NCBI GenBank assembly: GCA_021805985.1
Contig: JAJZDN010000034.1
Coordinates: 1-40,380 of the forward strand
Direction: 5' to 3'
Source: Planctomycetota bacterium
GTDB lineage: Bacteria; Planctomycetota; Phycisphaerae; WQYP01
Length of the DNA stretch: 40,380 nucleotides
Below, in pieces: positions 1 to 8,672 of the stretch (position 1 is the stretch's first letter; each line of letters starts with the position of its first letter). Both the position numbers and the translations under genes were made by a program. A model generated the notes under the pieces. That model worked only from the letters and a program-made list of their open reading frames with translations, searched no databases and was not told the DNA's origin.

Positions 1-58
1 TGGGCCGACGCGCCTTTAGGCTCTCTACGTTTTGGCTCCTATTTTATGGAGGTGTTGT

Positions 59-505
59 ATGGGTTCCTTCAGCAAGGTGGTTCTCTTGGGCAATCTGACC
101 CGGGATCCGAGCATAGGTACGTTGCCCAGTGGGGCAACTGTCTGCGAATTCGGATTAGCGGTCAATCGGCGCTGGAAGGACGCCGACGGTCAGACGCGGG
201 ACGAGGTGCTGTTTATGGACTGCGCGGCTTATGGGAAGCCGGGCCAGACTATGGGCCAGTATCTCAAAAAAGGTAATCCGGTTCTGGTGGAAGGGCACTT
301 AAAGCTTGACCGCTGGCAGGATGACCAAGGCAAGGCCCGCAGCAAGGTGCGTACGGTGGTGGAACGGTTCCAGTTTATTGGACGGGGCGAGCAAGCACAA
401 CCCGGCCAGAACCGGCCGGGCAAGCCCGCCGGCAAGCGGAAACGCTCCACGGCCGGCCACGCACCAACGGCGGAATTGATTCCGCAGGAGGTGATCCCCG
501 TGTAG
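59..505 (+). CDS. ssb: Single-stranded DNA-binding protein
   Basis: This 148-residue protein should coat single-stranded DNA during transfer or replication of the element. Residues 3-109 read as an SSB OB-fold: an N-terminal KVVLLGNLTRDP strand typical of SSB, then FGLAVNRRW and the VLVEGHLKLDRWQD stretch. A short Pro/Gly/Lys-rich linker follows. The protein ends EVIPV, resembling but not matching the acidic DDIPF tip by which SSBs recruit partners. The ATG at 59 is chosen because GGAGGT lies five bases upstream; an earlier in-frame ATG at 32 lacks such a site. It heads a housekeeping block left of the transfer genes, and a hairpin follows it. The family call is secure; the role in conjugation is inferred from context. 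Confidence 0.93.
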   Translation: MGSFSKVVLLGNLTRDPSIGTLPSGATVCEFGLAVNRRWKDADGQTRDEVLFMDCAAYGKPGQTMGQYLKKGNPVLVEGHLKLDRWQDDQGKARSKVRTVVERFQFIGRGEQAQPGQNRPGKPAGKRKRSTAGHAPTAELIPQEVIPV

Positions 506-520
506 TGGAGACGGAGGTAT

Positions 521-557
521 CCCGCCGCCAACGATAAGGTAAAGACTTGGCGGCGGG
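521..557 (+). terminator. Hairpin terminator after ssb
   Basis: An 11-bp perfect stem (CCCGCCGCCAA with TTGGCGGCGGG) around a 15-base loop lies 16 bases after the ssb stop. It is followed by a pyrimidine-rich run (TCTCTCTC, a C run, then TTT) rather than a clean T tract. It probably ends or weakens the ssb transcript. Confidence 0.5.
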
Positions 558-675
558 TACTCTCTCTCTCCCCCCCTTTATGAATTGAATGCTTTTAGTG
601 GTTTGTTTCAACTGGATTTTCTAAATTGTTTTATGAAAGGCTTGTCCCCATCGGGACTTGTAAATTGGTGTTTTT

Positions 676-1668
676 ATGTCACACGAACTGGATATTTCTA
701 CTGGACAACCGGCGGTATTTGTGACCGGTACCCCCGCATGGCACAAACTTGGCCAAGTAGTGGCCAATGCCGTTACCAGCGCCCAGGCTATTGAACTGGC
801 GCGCTTGAACTGGGATGTCGAACAATGGGAACTCAAGGCTTTTGACCGAGAACTGGGTAAAGAGGCTTTGGTACGCCACAAGTATGCCAATGTCCGCAAG
901 GATACCGGCACGGTGCTCGGCGTAGTATCCGACCATTATCGTATCTTTCAGAACCGGGAATGCTTTGATTTTATGGACTCTCTGGTGGCCGACAAACTGG
1001 CCATGTTTGAGACCGCTGGCGCATTAAAGGATGGCCGGGTAGTCTGGATGCTGGCCCGTATTCCCACCGAGTATATGGCCGGTACGCAGGACGCGATCCA
1101 GCCTTATATTCTGCTTACCAACTCCCATGACGGCTCCAAGGCCTTACGGCTGTTTCCCACCACGATACGGGTAGTTTGCCAGAATACGCTCAACTTGGCC
1201 TTACGTGATGGACTGGGCGAAGGCATCAGTATCCGCCACCGCCCCAGCTTATCCGAACGGGTATCGGAAGCCCGTGAGAAACTGGGCATCATCCATGCCC
1301 GGTTTGATCAATTCGACGCCGAATTGCATACCATGCTCGATAAGCAGATGACCGGTGGAGAACTGGAACGATACTTCAATGCCAGTGCACCGCCGACCAC
1401 GGGCAAACGGGCGGAGATGCGCCGCCGAAAAATATTCCATCAGTTTCAGGATAATTTTACCAATGCCACCAATACCCTGCCGGGTGTAACCGGCACGGCT
1501 TGGGCGGCCTACAACGCGGTAAGCCAATACTTTGACCACCAGAGGAACTTCAAGGGCACCAATACCCTTGAGAAGGCCGACCATCAACTGGAATCAATCT
1601 GGTTTGGCAGCTCGCATCATGCCAAGCAGGAAGCCTACCAGAGGGCGCTAACGCTGGCGGCCGGTTAA
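676..1668 (+). CDS. DUF932 (phage/plasmid-like TIGR03299) protein
   Basis: A 330-residue protein that reads through its whole length as the DUF932 family, also known as phage/plasmid-like protein TIGR03299. Family-like landmarks are TPAWHKLG near residue 20, YRIFQNRE near residue 90, the LLTNSHDGS segment and VVCQNTLNLAL about residue 170. The C-terminal GTAWAAYNAVSQYFDH segment is also typical. The biochemical role is unknown; the family is common on plasmids, phages and integrative elements, usually near ssb genes as here. No strong ribosome site precedes the ATG. A small hairpin (GTCCC/GGGAC, 644-657) sits in the leader. A strong hairpin follows the stop codon. The family call is confident; no function should be assigned. 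Confidence 0.88.
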   Translation: MSHELDISTGQPAVFVTGTPAWHKLGQVVANAVTSAQAIELARLNWDVEQWELKAFDRELGKEALVRHKYANVRKDTGTVLGVVSDHYRIFQNRECFDFMDSLVADKLAMFETAGALKDGRVVWMLARIPTEYMAGTQDAIQPYILLTNSHDGSKALRLFPTTIRVVCQNTLNLALRDGLGEGISIRHRPSLSERVSEAREKLGIIHARFDQFDAELHTMLDKQMTGGELERYFNASAPPTTGKRAEMRRRKIFHQFQDNFTNATNTLPGVTGTAWAAYNAVSQYFDHQRNFKGTNTLEKADHQLESIWFGSSHHAKQEAYQRALTLAAG

Positions 1669-1694
1669 CGGCTTGGTTAAGCGGTTTGTGAACA

Positions 1695-1730
1695 TGGCGG
1701 GGGCTTGGCTGAACATGCCAGCCCCCGCCA
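1695..1730. terminator. Strong GC hairpin after the DUF932 gene
   Basis: A stem of about 14 bp (TGGCGGGGGCT plus inner TGGC, pairing with GCC plus AGCCCCCGCCA, one bulged T) lies 27 bases after the DUF932 stop. No T run follows, so it may be an RNA-stabilising or processing hairpin rather than an intrinsic terminator. Confidence 0.4.
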
Positions 1731-1782
1731 GCTTACGAGGTAAAGGTATTTGAGAACATTATCAAATAAGCAGGAGATATTT

Positions 1783-2622
1783 ATGCGAAACTATGACCGA
1801 TCACACCCGATCCGGCGTTATCGAACAACTCAATCGGGGGATTTTCCATTGTGGGAATCCGCTGGCCGCAATGACTTACAGGCGGATTCTCCGGTGATAA
1901 TGCCGACGGATCAACTGGCCGTTGAACCGGCCACGTTGCCGATCCATCAACCGGATACCCGGGCAATTCCAATGAACACACAGGTTGATGATCCACAGGC
2001 GACTTCCCCCGATCCGGCGGCGGCAATATCCCGTCAGGGAGACGCAATGCGCCCACCGGATGTCGGCCCGATTGTTGCTACCGCCGCGGTGGAAATTCCC
2101 GGCCATGGTATGGCCGAGGATGTCGGCGCAATGCCGACAACACCCGACAACGAGAACCGGATCATACCGGCCAGCAGGCCGGATGGAGCATTATCCGGCC
2201 ACGGCGATACAGCCAGGGCGGCAGACCCATCCGCCGCGCCGATCCCATCGGAATCCACTGGCGACAAGGTATCCAAAATTCCATTCCGCCAGCAGGTGGA
2301 AGACTGGCTCAAGCGAGAAACACTTCCCTATATCCGGGTCGATGAAGCCAAGCGAGCCTTGTTTGCCGGTGCCCGGTTACGGTCTTTTCACTTGGTGGTC
2401 TATATGGCCAATACGGGACCCAACTGGCTCGTTTGGGCTGGCCCCTTGAACCGGGAATGCCGCGTAGATATGCAACAATGGGAATCCATCTTTGGCGACG
2501 GATTTATGGCCGTGATCGCCCGGCCCAGCCGATCCAATGCCCGAGGATTCAGCCTGCAAACCTTGGCCGGCCAGACAGTACCATACCCGATTCAGGAGGC
2601 GGATTCCCAACCCAAATCCTAA
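1783..2622 (+). CDS. Hypothetical protein, disordered N-terminus plus small C-terminal domain
   Basis: I do not recognise this 279-residue protein. Residues 1 to about 165 are low in hydrophobic residues and rich in Pro, Asp, Ala and Thr, which suggests a long disordered arm. From about residue 170 it becomes a compact-looking region with amphipathic helices and strands (QVEDWLKRE, FHLVVYMANTGPNWLVWAGPL, GFMAVIARPS). The start is the ATG at 1783, with AGGAG eight bases upstream, rather than the earlier in-frame TTG at 1750. It lies between the DUF932 gene and the putative oriT region in the same direction, so a DNA-processing or relaxosome accessory role is possible but unproven. Confidence 0.7.
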   Translation: MRNYDRSHPIRRYRTTQSGDFPLWESAGRNDLQADSPVIMPTDQLAVEPATLPIHQPDTRAIPMNTQVDDPQATSPDPAAAISRQGDAMRPPDVGPIVATAAVEIPGHGMAEDVGAMPTTPDNENRIIPASRPDGALSGHGDTARAADPSAAPIPSESTGDKVSKIPFRQQVEDWLKRETLPYIRVDEAKRALFAGARLRSFHLVVYMANTGPNWLVWAGPLNRECRVDMQQWESIFGDGFMAVIARPSRSNARGFSLQTLAGQTVPYPIQEADSQPKS

Positions 2623-2984
2623 CCCAACCTTCGCACTTTGGCACTAAAAAAGGCTCTGGCGCTCAACCAGGGGCAAAAGTCTGTACCATAAACTCATGCG
2701 GAACTCAGAGATTTTGTACCTCCATGAACGGCACCATGTCCGCCGTGACACCCCGTTTCTCCATCATCCGATGAGATGTGTGAATTTTACCGTTCTTCCT
2801 GCGACCAGTAGCACTGATTAACATGTTTACCAATATCGCAAAAGGAGGAAAAAATAGAAAGAGCCGGCATCGAAAGTAGGTCTGTACCAGCACGGTTTTG
2901 AGGAAAAATACCGTCTGGCGCTACCGCCACGGCCACTTAAAGATTTTTTTGGCCCCAAAAACCACGCAAAGTGCGAAGGTTGGG
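2623..2984. repeat. 18-bp perfect inverted repeat flanking about 330 bp
   Basis: CCCAACCTTCGCACTTTG at 2623-2640 is the exact reverse complement of 2967-2984. The left arm begins right at the stop codon of the preceding gene. The enclosed 326 bp has no convincing gene, but it holds a 10-bp direct repeat (GTCTGTACCA at 2679 and 2880). The arms could be the ends of a small non-autonomous element or part of an origin of transfer. No target duplication was found. Confidence 0.55.
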
Positions 2985-3599
2985 CTAACCGGAAGCCCGG
3001 CCTTGAACCGGGAACAAGCCAAGGTGTAAGGCAGGCGGCAGCGCCTCGTTTTCAAAAAAATTTGCCCGGCTGATCCCACCAAAAGCGGAATCAGCCGGGC
3101 CATTGTTACCATCCTCAGAGGAACATCGCCCCTGTTCCATGGGCATGGAATAGGGGCTTCCGAAATGACTGGCCCAAGCTGTCCCAACGCCTTGGCCAAG
3201 GTATCGCAGGATGCCACAACCCAGCGCTGAAACTCAAGCGCATCCAGCCACCATGAAGGCACACTACCGCCCAAGCCTCCCCCATCCTTGATGCCGAAAA
3301 ATTGCCCGCCGGATACGCCCAACTCATGCCCGATATGATTGCCGGATCACGCCGTCAGGCCATCCAGCCGTTGCCCCGCCGCCACCCTCGGAGCCAGGCC
3401 GCTACGCCCCCTTTTCATCGGCTGGCACCGCCCCCGGTGTGCCTTGTTTCCGGTGTGCTCCAACCCTCATGGCCATGTCGGCGTAACGCGCCGCCCGCTC
3501 CACAGCCGACCCCATTCTGAACTGCCCTTGCCCCTGCAATTGCCCCCGGATTCAACGCCCTGGCTGGCCCACTGGATGACCAAAACCACGCTCCCCGAT
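2985..3599. other. Non-coding region upstream of the relaxase; candidate oriT
   Basis: No convincing gene is visible here. The region holds an 11-bp hairpin (GCCCGGCTGAT/ATCAGCCGGGC, 3064-3100), a 12-bp hairpin with one G-T pair (3129-3156), a perfect 12-bp palindrome CCTTGGCCAAGG (3190-3201), and an IncP-type nic-like motif on the minus strand (CATCCTGC, 3213 down to 3206). Inverted repeats next to a nic motif and upstream of a relaxase gene are what an oriT looks like. The right part (3300-3599) shows no structure I can name. The oriT assignment is an inference. Confidence 0.4.
3206..3213 (-). other. Candidate nic site (YATCCTGY)
   Basis: The minus strand reads CATCCTGC, an exact match to the YATCCTGY consensus recalled for IncP-type (MOBP) nic sites, with the cut expected after the G. 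A palindrome begins five bases beyond it, and a hairpin lies about 50 bases away. An 8-base degenerate match can arise by chance in 1.2 kb, so this is only a candidate. Confidence 0.35.
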
Positions 3600-3627
3600 T
3601 TGACGTTTGGATTTCGTTAGGTATAAT
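3600..3627 (+). promoter_or_regulatory. Sigma-70-like promoter for the relaxase operon
   Basis: TTGACG (3600-3605) and TATAAT (3622-3627) are separated by 16 bp. The next genes in this direction are a small open frame at 3677 and the relaxase at 3844. The spacer ends TTTCGTTAGG, closely resembling the spacer of the promoter found before trbC at 26742-26769. Confidence 0.65.
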
Positions 3628-3676
3628 CAACTGAGATAACTTTATTGATGACAAACGTAAATGAGTTGGAATAGAA

Positions 3677-3847
3677 ATGGCCATGAGAAACGAATTAAAA
3701 ATGGAAGGCAGGATAAAGGAGTTGGAACCCAGATTTTTGTATCTGCTTGTTTTACCGTTGCTTAGGTGGCATCCCAGTGATTTTTCGAGATGCCATTGGA
3801 TGCCGCGGATATTGGTCACTATTTTCAGTTTGGAGATCGAACCATGA
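3677..3847 (+). CDS. Possible 56-residue leader protein overlapping the relaxase start
   Basis: An open frame of 56 codons runs from the ATG at 3677 to a TGA that overlaps the relaxase ATG in the ATGA arrangement used for translational coupling elsewhere in this operon. It lies just downstream of the promoter at 3600-3627. The product has a charged N-terminus (ELKMEGRIKELE) and a hydrophobic middle (FLYLLVLPLL). It matches no family I know and has only a weak ribosome site, so it may be chance. It could instead be a coupling leader peptide that sets relaxase level. Confidence 0.3.
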   Translation: MAMRNELKMEGRIKELEPRFLYLLVLPLLRWHPSDFSRCHWMPRILVTIFSLEIEP

Positions 3848-5916
3848 GCACGTCCCGCAAGCCCAATCGTCGTTCCAGCAGGCCTGATCAGACAGCCCCG
3901 CCATCGGCCATCCAACCCGATCCGTATGATCGCGATCGCCTTGGCCGCATTGGATCCGGCCATGCCCGTGAGCCCAGTATCAATAGTCAGTTGGCGCGCC
4001 GACTTGCCGGCTTTAAAGGCCGAAGTTCCGGCGCATCCAAGGCTCGCAAAGCCGGTCGTGGAACTGGCCAGGGTACGGGCTTTGATCGTTTGCAACGGGT
4101 GATGGTGAAGGTTCATGTGAGCCGTCATCGGCCCGGCAAAGTCCATGGCAGTGTGTTACGGCATGTGTCCTATGTAGGGCGGGAAAGCGCCAGTCTGGAT
4201 GGCAAGCATGGGGTCTTCTATGACGCCACGCAGGAAGGCTTGGATGCCCGCCAGATTGTCAAAGCCTGGGAGCAGGATCGGCATCATTTCCGCCTGATCG
4301 TCTCGGCTGAAAATGCCGGTGACCTGCCGGATACGAACAAGTATATTCGCACCGTCATGGCCCGGGTCGAACGGGATTTGGGAACCTCATTACAGTGGCT
4401 GGCGGTCAATCATTACAACACGGATAACCCGCATACCCACATCCTGTGTCGGGGAATCAAACAAGACAATACGGACTTGGTTATCCCCCGGCAATATGTC
4501 TCTTACGGCATCCGCCGACGGGCCGAAGAGGTGGCCACCGAAATACTCGGGCCACGCAGCGCGGAAGACATCCGGCGGGAGCAGGACAGTCACATTGAGG
4601 CTGAACGGTTCACCGCCTTGGACCGGATGATCGAACGGCATCTGGAGGCTGGCAAGATTGATCTACACCCCGATAAACGCATCGGCTTCGGTGCCGATGA
4701 CCGGACTCGCATACTGGGCCGATTGCAGTTCCTTCAGACCATGGACCTGGCAAAGAAGGGCAAAGGAACATGGTGGATGTTAGACCCCGAATTTGGATTC
4801 AAGCTCCGGGACTTGGGGCAACGCAATGACATTATAAAGGTTCTTTACGCAACACTGGGCAGCCAGGCAGGATATGTTGAGCGGCTGGGAGCCAGAGATG
4901 CGCTGGCCGAACCCATTCTGGGCGCATTGGTGGCCAAGGGGAGTGTTGATGAGATCAGTGACCGACGGTTTGTGGTGGTTCGGGATGTTGTCGGCAGACT
5001 CTATTACAGCCAGGTGCCGGAGGATGACAGCTTCCGACGGGCACAAGCGGGTGCCGTGATCGAATTGGGGGGGAAAGCCTATCGGGGGAATGTTCTCGCC
5101 CGTGAGATAACAGCCGTCGCCCAGAGCCATGAAGGTGTTTATACCGCCCCAGATCATGCCGCCTTTCTATCCAAGCAGCATCCGGAAGTTACACCGGATC
5201 AGGCCGTCGCCCGGATTCGGTCGGCAACGGCCAAATTGGTCTTTGTCGCCGGGCATAATGGTGCAGGTGTGGAGCAGATGGCGGAAAACCAGTTCCGAAT
5301 TGATGCCCCGGTCTTTGAAAAATTCATCGCCGCGCGACGCGGCCAGACCGATTTGCGTATTGTCTCTGCGTACAGTCTGGATCAGCAGGTGAAGGCACAG
5401 GCATTGACGTGGCTGGACCGGCAATTATTCCAACCGAGCCAACCGGCCCAATCATCCCAAGCCTTATGGAACGGCCAGTTTTCCCAGGCGCACGAACTTC
5501 GTCGGCAATGGCTGGTGGGTCAGGGACTGGCCGAATTTGCCGGCCCGGATCAAAGAGCCATTGTGTTCAAAGCGGGGGCCATGGCCCACCTTCGATCAGC
5601 GGAATTCCGGCAGGTTCTGGCCGACATCGCCAAAGAATTCAAACGGCCCGCGATCCGGCTGCCACGCGAGGTGACCATCACGGGCCGATACACCGGCTTG
5701 CGGGAACTTCATACTGGACCAATCGCATTGATTGCTACGCCCCAGAAGGTTTATGTCACCCACCAGACGCGCCCATTAAATTCGATCCGTGTGGGCAATA
5801 CGGTAACGCTTCGCCTGGACCGATCCAGTAAATTGGCCTTGGAATCCAATAGTCAGTTGCCTGAACGCACGCTCTTCGATCACGTCCAGAATCTGGAACC
5901 GGAGGTTCACCAATGA
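3844..5916 (+). CDS. Conjugative relaxase, MOBP/VirD2-like with DUF3363
   Basis: This 690-residue protein should nick the element at oriT and pilot the single strand into the recipient. The catalytic metal-binding motif is clear: HYNTDNPHTHI with His190, His197 and His199. The segment RHVSYVGRE earlier (Tyr110) is the best candidate for the nicking tyrosine region. The rest, including the RRRAEEVATEILGPRS segment and the long C-terminal part, reads as a DUF3363-containing relaxase. The ATG at 3844 is chosen because GGAG lies eight bases upstream; the in-frame ATG at 3790 has no such site. The stop overlaps the traG start by four bases (ATGA), so the two are translationally coupled. A candidate oriT and promoter lie directly upstream. 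Confidence 0.9.
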   Translation: MSTSRKPNRRSSRPDQTAPPSAIQPDPYDRDRLGRIGSGHAREPSINSQLARRLAGFKGRSSGASKARKAGRGTGQGTGFDRLQRVMVKVHVSRHRPGKVHGSVLRHVSYVGRESASLDGKHGVFYDATQEGLDARQIVKAWEQDRHHFRLIVSAENAGDLPDTNKYIRTVMARVERDLGTSLQWLAVNHYNTDNPHTHILCRGIKQDNTDLVIPRQYVSYGIRRRAEEVATEILGPRSAEDIRREQDSHIEAERFTALDRMIERHLEAGKIDLHPDKRIGFGADDRTRILGRLQFLQTMDLAKKGKGTWWMLDPEFGFKLRDLGQRNDIIKVLYATLGSQAGYVERLGARDALAEPILGALVAKGSVDEISDRRFVVVRDVVGRLYYSQVPEDDSFRRAQAGAVIELGGKAYRGNVLAREITAVAQSHEGVYTAPDHAAFLSKQHPEVTPDQAVARIRSATAKLVFVAGHNGAGVEQMAENQFRIDAPVFEKFIAARRGQTDLRIVSAYSLDQQVKAQALTWLDRQLFQPSQPAQSSQALWNGQFSQAHELRRQWLVGQGLAEFAGPDQRAIVFKAGAMAHLRSAEFRQVLADIAKEFKRPAIRLPREVTITGRYTGLRELHTGPIALIATPQKVYVTHQTRPLNSIRVGNTVTLRLDRSSKLALESNSQLPERTLFDHVQNLEPEVHQ

Positions 5917-7850
5917 GCCGCAAATGGATTTTAATATTTTACTCATTGGCGATGTTGCTGGGCCTACTGGTTGGCATCCAGTGGGCCGCCTATCGGCTGG
6001 GCGATAATCCCAAGTTGGGCTGGAGAATCCGTATTGGCCGCTTGGTGCTCTATCCGCCCTGGGATGTGTTTGGCTGGTATCAGCGGTACGGGAAGGATCA
6101 TCCCCGGCCATTCAACCAAGCCGGCTTGGTGGCCCTGGGATTCATGCTGCCGGCGACGGTTCTGTTAATGATCTTCCGGCGGCAAGGTCCACCCACGGTT
6201 GCGACGATTGGCCGTGATCGTTGGGCCACGCGTAGCCACATCCGTCGGGCCGGCTTACTCTCCGGCCACGGTACGGTCGTGGGATTACTGGATAAGGAAT
6301 TGCTGACATACAATGGCCCGGAACATCAACTGGTATCCGGTGCCAGCCGGTCCGGCAAAGGCGTGGGCCATGTTGTCCCAACCCTTCTAAATTGGACTGA
6401 TAGTGTATTGGTCTATGATGTTAAAAACGAACTCTGGAACATTACCGCGGGCTTCCGCACCAAGTTTTCCCATACCGTCTTTTTCAATCCCACCCGAACG
6501 GATTCGGTGCGGATCAATCCGCTCTTGGAGATTCGGCCCGGGGATGCCGAGATTCGTGATACCCAGAATGTCGTGGAGATGCTTATTAATCCCACCGGAG
6601 CCAAGCAGACACTGGATATCTGGGATCAGCAGGCATCGCAATTACTGGTGGCCCTGATTCTCCATGTTCTGTATACCGAACCGCCTGATCGCAAAAACCT
6701 CTCGGTGGTCCGGCAGAGATTGCTGGACTTTCAGACCACCTGTCAGGCCATGGCATCCGCAGCCCATCGCCGGAATCCCGGAACCGGCGTGTGGGAACCC
6801 CATCCAGAGATTCAACTGGTAGCCAAAGAACTTTTGGCCCAACCTGATAAATTCCAGGCCAGTGTGCGCGGCACCACCGCCAGTTGCCTAACCCTTTATG
6901 CCGATCCAATTGTATGCCGGAACACCAGTACCAGTGATTTCAAGTTAAGCGATCTGGTCTGCGGCACAAGACCCATGAGTCTGTATATCCAGCCCCCACC
7001 ATCGGATGCAGCCCGATTACGGCCCCTGATTCGCCTCTTGATTAACCAGGTATGTCGAACATTAATGGAACACATCAATGCGGATGCGGATAACCGGCCC
7101 AAGAAGCACCGGTTGCTATTACTACTCGATGAATTCCCCACACTGGGGAAATTGGACTTCTTCTCTCTGAACTTGCGTCAGATGGCCGGTTATGGCATCA
7201 AGGCGCACCTGATTGTCCAATCTTTCAACGACATTATTGAGCAGTACGGTCCACATAACACCATATTGGACAACTGCCACATTCTGACCACCTTTGCCTC
7301 CAGTGATCCGGTCACCCAGCAGAAGATCAGCCAGATGACCGGAACTGTGGTGGAATACCGGGCTGGTTACAGCCAACCGGCCAAAATGTTCTCCGGCGGC
7401 CATCATGGCGTGAGTTACAGTGAACAGGTAAGACCCTTGCTTCAACCGGGTGATATAAGAGAATTCCCCACCGATCAGGAACTGATATTTGTTACCGGCT
7501 GTAAACCGATTAAATGTTCCAAACTGCGTTACTACGCGGATCCACGATTTACCAGTCGTTTGCTTCCACCGCCAGATCAGGGCAAGAGTCTTGATTTAGC
7601 GGGCAAGCCATTGATTGCATGGCTCAAAGATACTGACAGTTCAGCGATGGCCAGTACGGATGGCGGCATAGCCACGGATACTGATCGGCAAGAACACCCA
7701 GTGCATAGCAGCGTCGAGGGAACGCCACTGGCGGAGCCTGACAAAGCCACCCCAGCTTTCAAGCAGCAATCGAAACGACAATCTCAACCTATTGACAACC
7801 AGTCGCGCTCTTCCGAGGGTGCGGTCACGACGGAGGATGAATACCATTGA
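5913..7850 (+). CDS. traG: Type IV coupling protein TraG/VirD4
   Basis: A 645-residue inner-membrane ATPase that links the relaxase-DNA complex to the secretion channel. Two N-terminal membrane segments are visible (about residues 5-25 and 71-92). The Walker A motif GASRSGKG starts at residue 143, and the Walker B LLLLLDEFPTLGK has its Asp-Glu at 406-407. The KAHLIVQSFNDI segment after it is typical of TraG. The C-terminal tail after about residue 565 is polar and probably disordered. Its start overlaps the relaxase stop and its own stop overlaps the next gene's TTG, so three genes are translated as a coupled set. The call is secure. Confidence 0.95.
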   Translation: MSRKWILIFYSLAMLLGLLVGIQWAAYRLGDNPKLGWRIRIGRLVLYPPWDVFGWYQRYGKDHPRPFNQAGLVALGFMLPATVLLMIFRRQGPPTVATIGRDRWATRSHIRRAGLLSGHGTVVGLLDKELLTYNGPEHQLVSGASRSGKGVGHVVPTLLNWTDSVLVYDVKNELWNITAGFRTKFSHTVFFNPTRTDSVRINPLLEIRPGDAEIRDTQNVVEMLINPTGAKQTLDIWDQQASQLLVALILHVLYTEPPDRKNLSVVRQRLLDFQTTCQAMASAAHRRNPGTGVWEPHPEIQLVAKELLAQPDKFQASVRGTTASCLTLYADPIVCRNTSTSDFKLSDLVCGTRPMSLYIQPPPSDAARLRPLIRLLINQVCRTLMEHINADADNRPKKHRLLLLLDEFPTLGKLDFFSLNLRQMAGYGIKAHLIVQSFNDIIEQYGPHNTILDNCHILTTFASSDPVTQQKISQMTGTVVEYRAGYSQPAKMFSGGHHGVSYSEQVRPLLQPGDIREFPTDQELIFVTGCKPIKCSKLRYYADPRFTSRLLPPPDQGKSLDLAGKPLIAWLKDTDSSAMASTDGGIATDTDRQEHPVHSSVEGTPLAEPDKATPAFKQQSKRQSQPIDNQSRSSEGAVTTEDEYH

Positions 7851-8584
7851 TAAACGATGACAAAATAAAACTGTCGATCCGGCTGATGCGGTCGGCGTAT
7901 GACACCGCCAAATCCCAGGCATCCACCACCGGATCAGCCATCAGTGTGATTGTGGCCGAAGCGGCGACACAAACCCTGCTGGCGACCTATCGCTCGGATC
8001 GCGAGGCGGAAATATTTCAGGCCGTCGAACGGGTATTTTTCAAACTACAGAAACTGGAAAAACGTCAGAATCTGGACTTGCTGATACTCAAGGAAATGGT
8101 GGGCCTGGGCATCCGGGCTTATTTTAACCATACGCCGGAGGTTCCGGAGCATGAACGATCCGCGTCGCTGTTGAGCGGCAAGGCGCGATTCCACCGGTAT
8201 CTGGACACTCTGGCCCGTAATCTGCGCCAGAACAAATCGATTCTGGGCGATGTGCCGGAGCTATTGGCTGTCCCGATGGCTATCCAGGCCGAATCCAACG
8301 GCTCAACTCAAGCCGAATCGGTACCTTCAGAATCCGCATCGCCGCAGATGTTGGATCTACCGCCTAATGGCAAGGTGGCTCCCGACGAAGCGGCATTGCC
8401 ACCAGAAGAAAACGTGGACAGAGGTGGCAAGGAGCCGATTGTTTGCCATCAGCCCGCAGGTCGCCGAATCAGTGTCGGGTATGACGAACCCGGATTGTTT
8501 CAGGACGCTGTGAAACCGGATCAGTTGGAACCACCGGCAGGTCCAAACGGCGTGCCCCGCAACAACATAGCAGAGGATTCATAG
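7847..8584 (+). CDS. CopG-type ribbon-helix-helix regulator with long tail
   Basis: This 245-residue protein sits where trb operons usually encode a CopG-family regulator, between traG and trbB. The N-terminus fits a ribbon-helix-helix domain: a basic strand (KIKLSIRLMRSAYDTAK) then two helices. A helical region follows and then ARFHRYLDTLARNLRQ, which resembles the C-terminal motif of these regulators. Residues from about 140 to the end are low-complexity and acidic, making the protein longer than the usual 130-150 residues. The start is a TTG overlapping the traG stop (TTGA), with GGAGG ten bases upstream. It probably represses or tunes the transfer operon; its operator is not identified. 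Confidence 0.68.
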   Translation: MINDDKIKLSIRLMRSAYDTAKSQASTTGSAISVIVAEAATQTLLATYRSDREAEIFQAVERVFFKLQKLEKRQNLDLLILKEMVGLGIRAYFNHTPEVPEHERSASLLSGKARFHRYLDTLARNLRQNKSILGDVPELLAVPMAIQAESNGSTQAESVPSESASPQMLDLPPNGKVAPDEAALPPEENVDRGGKEPIVCHQPAGRRISVGYDEPGLFQDAVKPDQLEPPAGPNGVPRNNIAEDS

Positions 8585-8672
8585 CGGAAGTCCGATGGAA
8601 TATTGAATTTGCTACGCTTGGAAGCCAACCGGAAATGTTATCCCAGTACTTTAACCCAAAAGGAGAATAAAT

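Noticed and set aside
2921-3322. Minus-strand gene of 133 residues
   Set aside because: It spans hairpins and the candidate nic site, has no ribosome site and matches no family; its lower half runs through the right arm of the inverted repeat.
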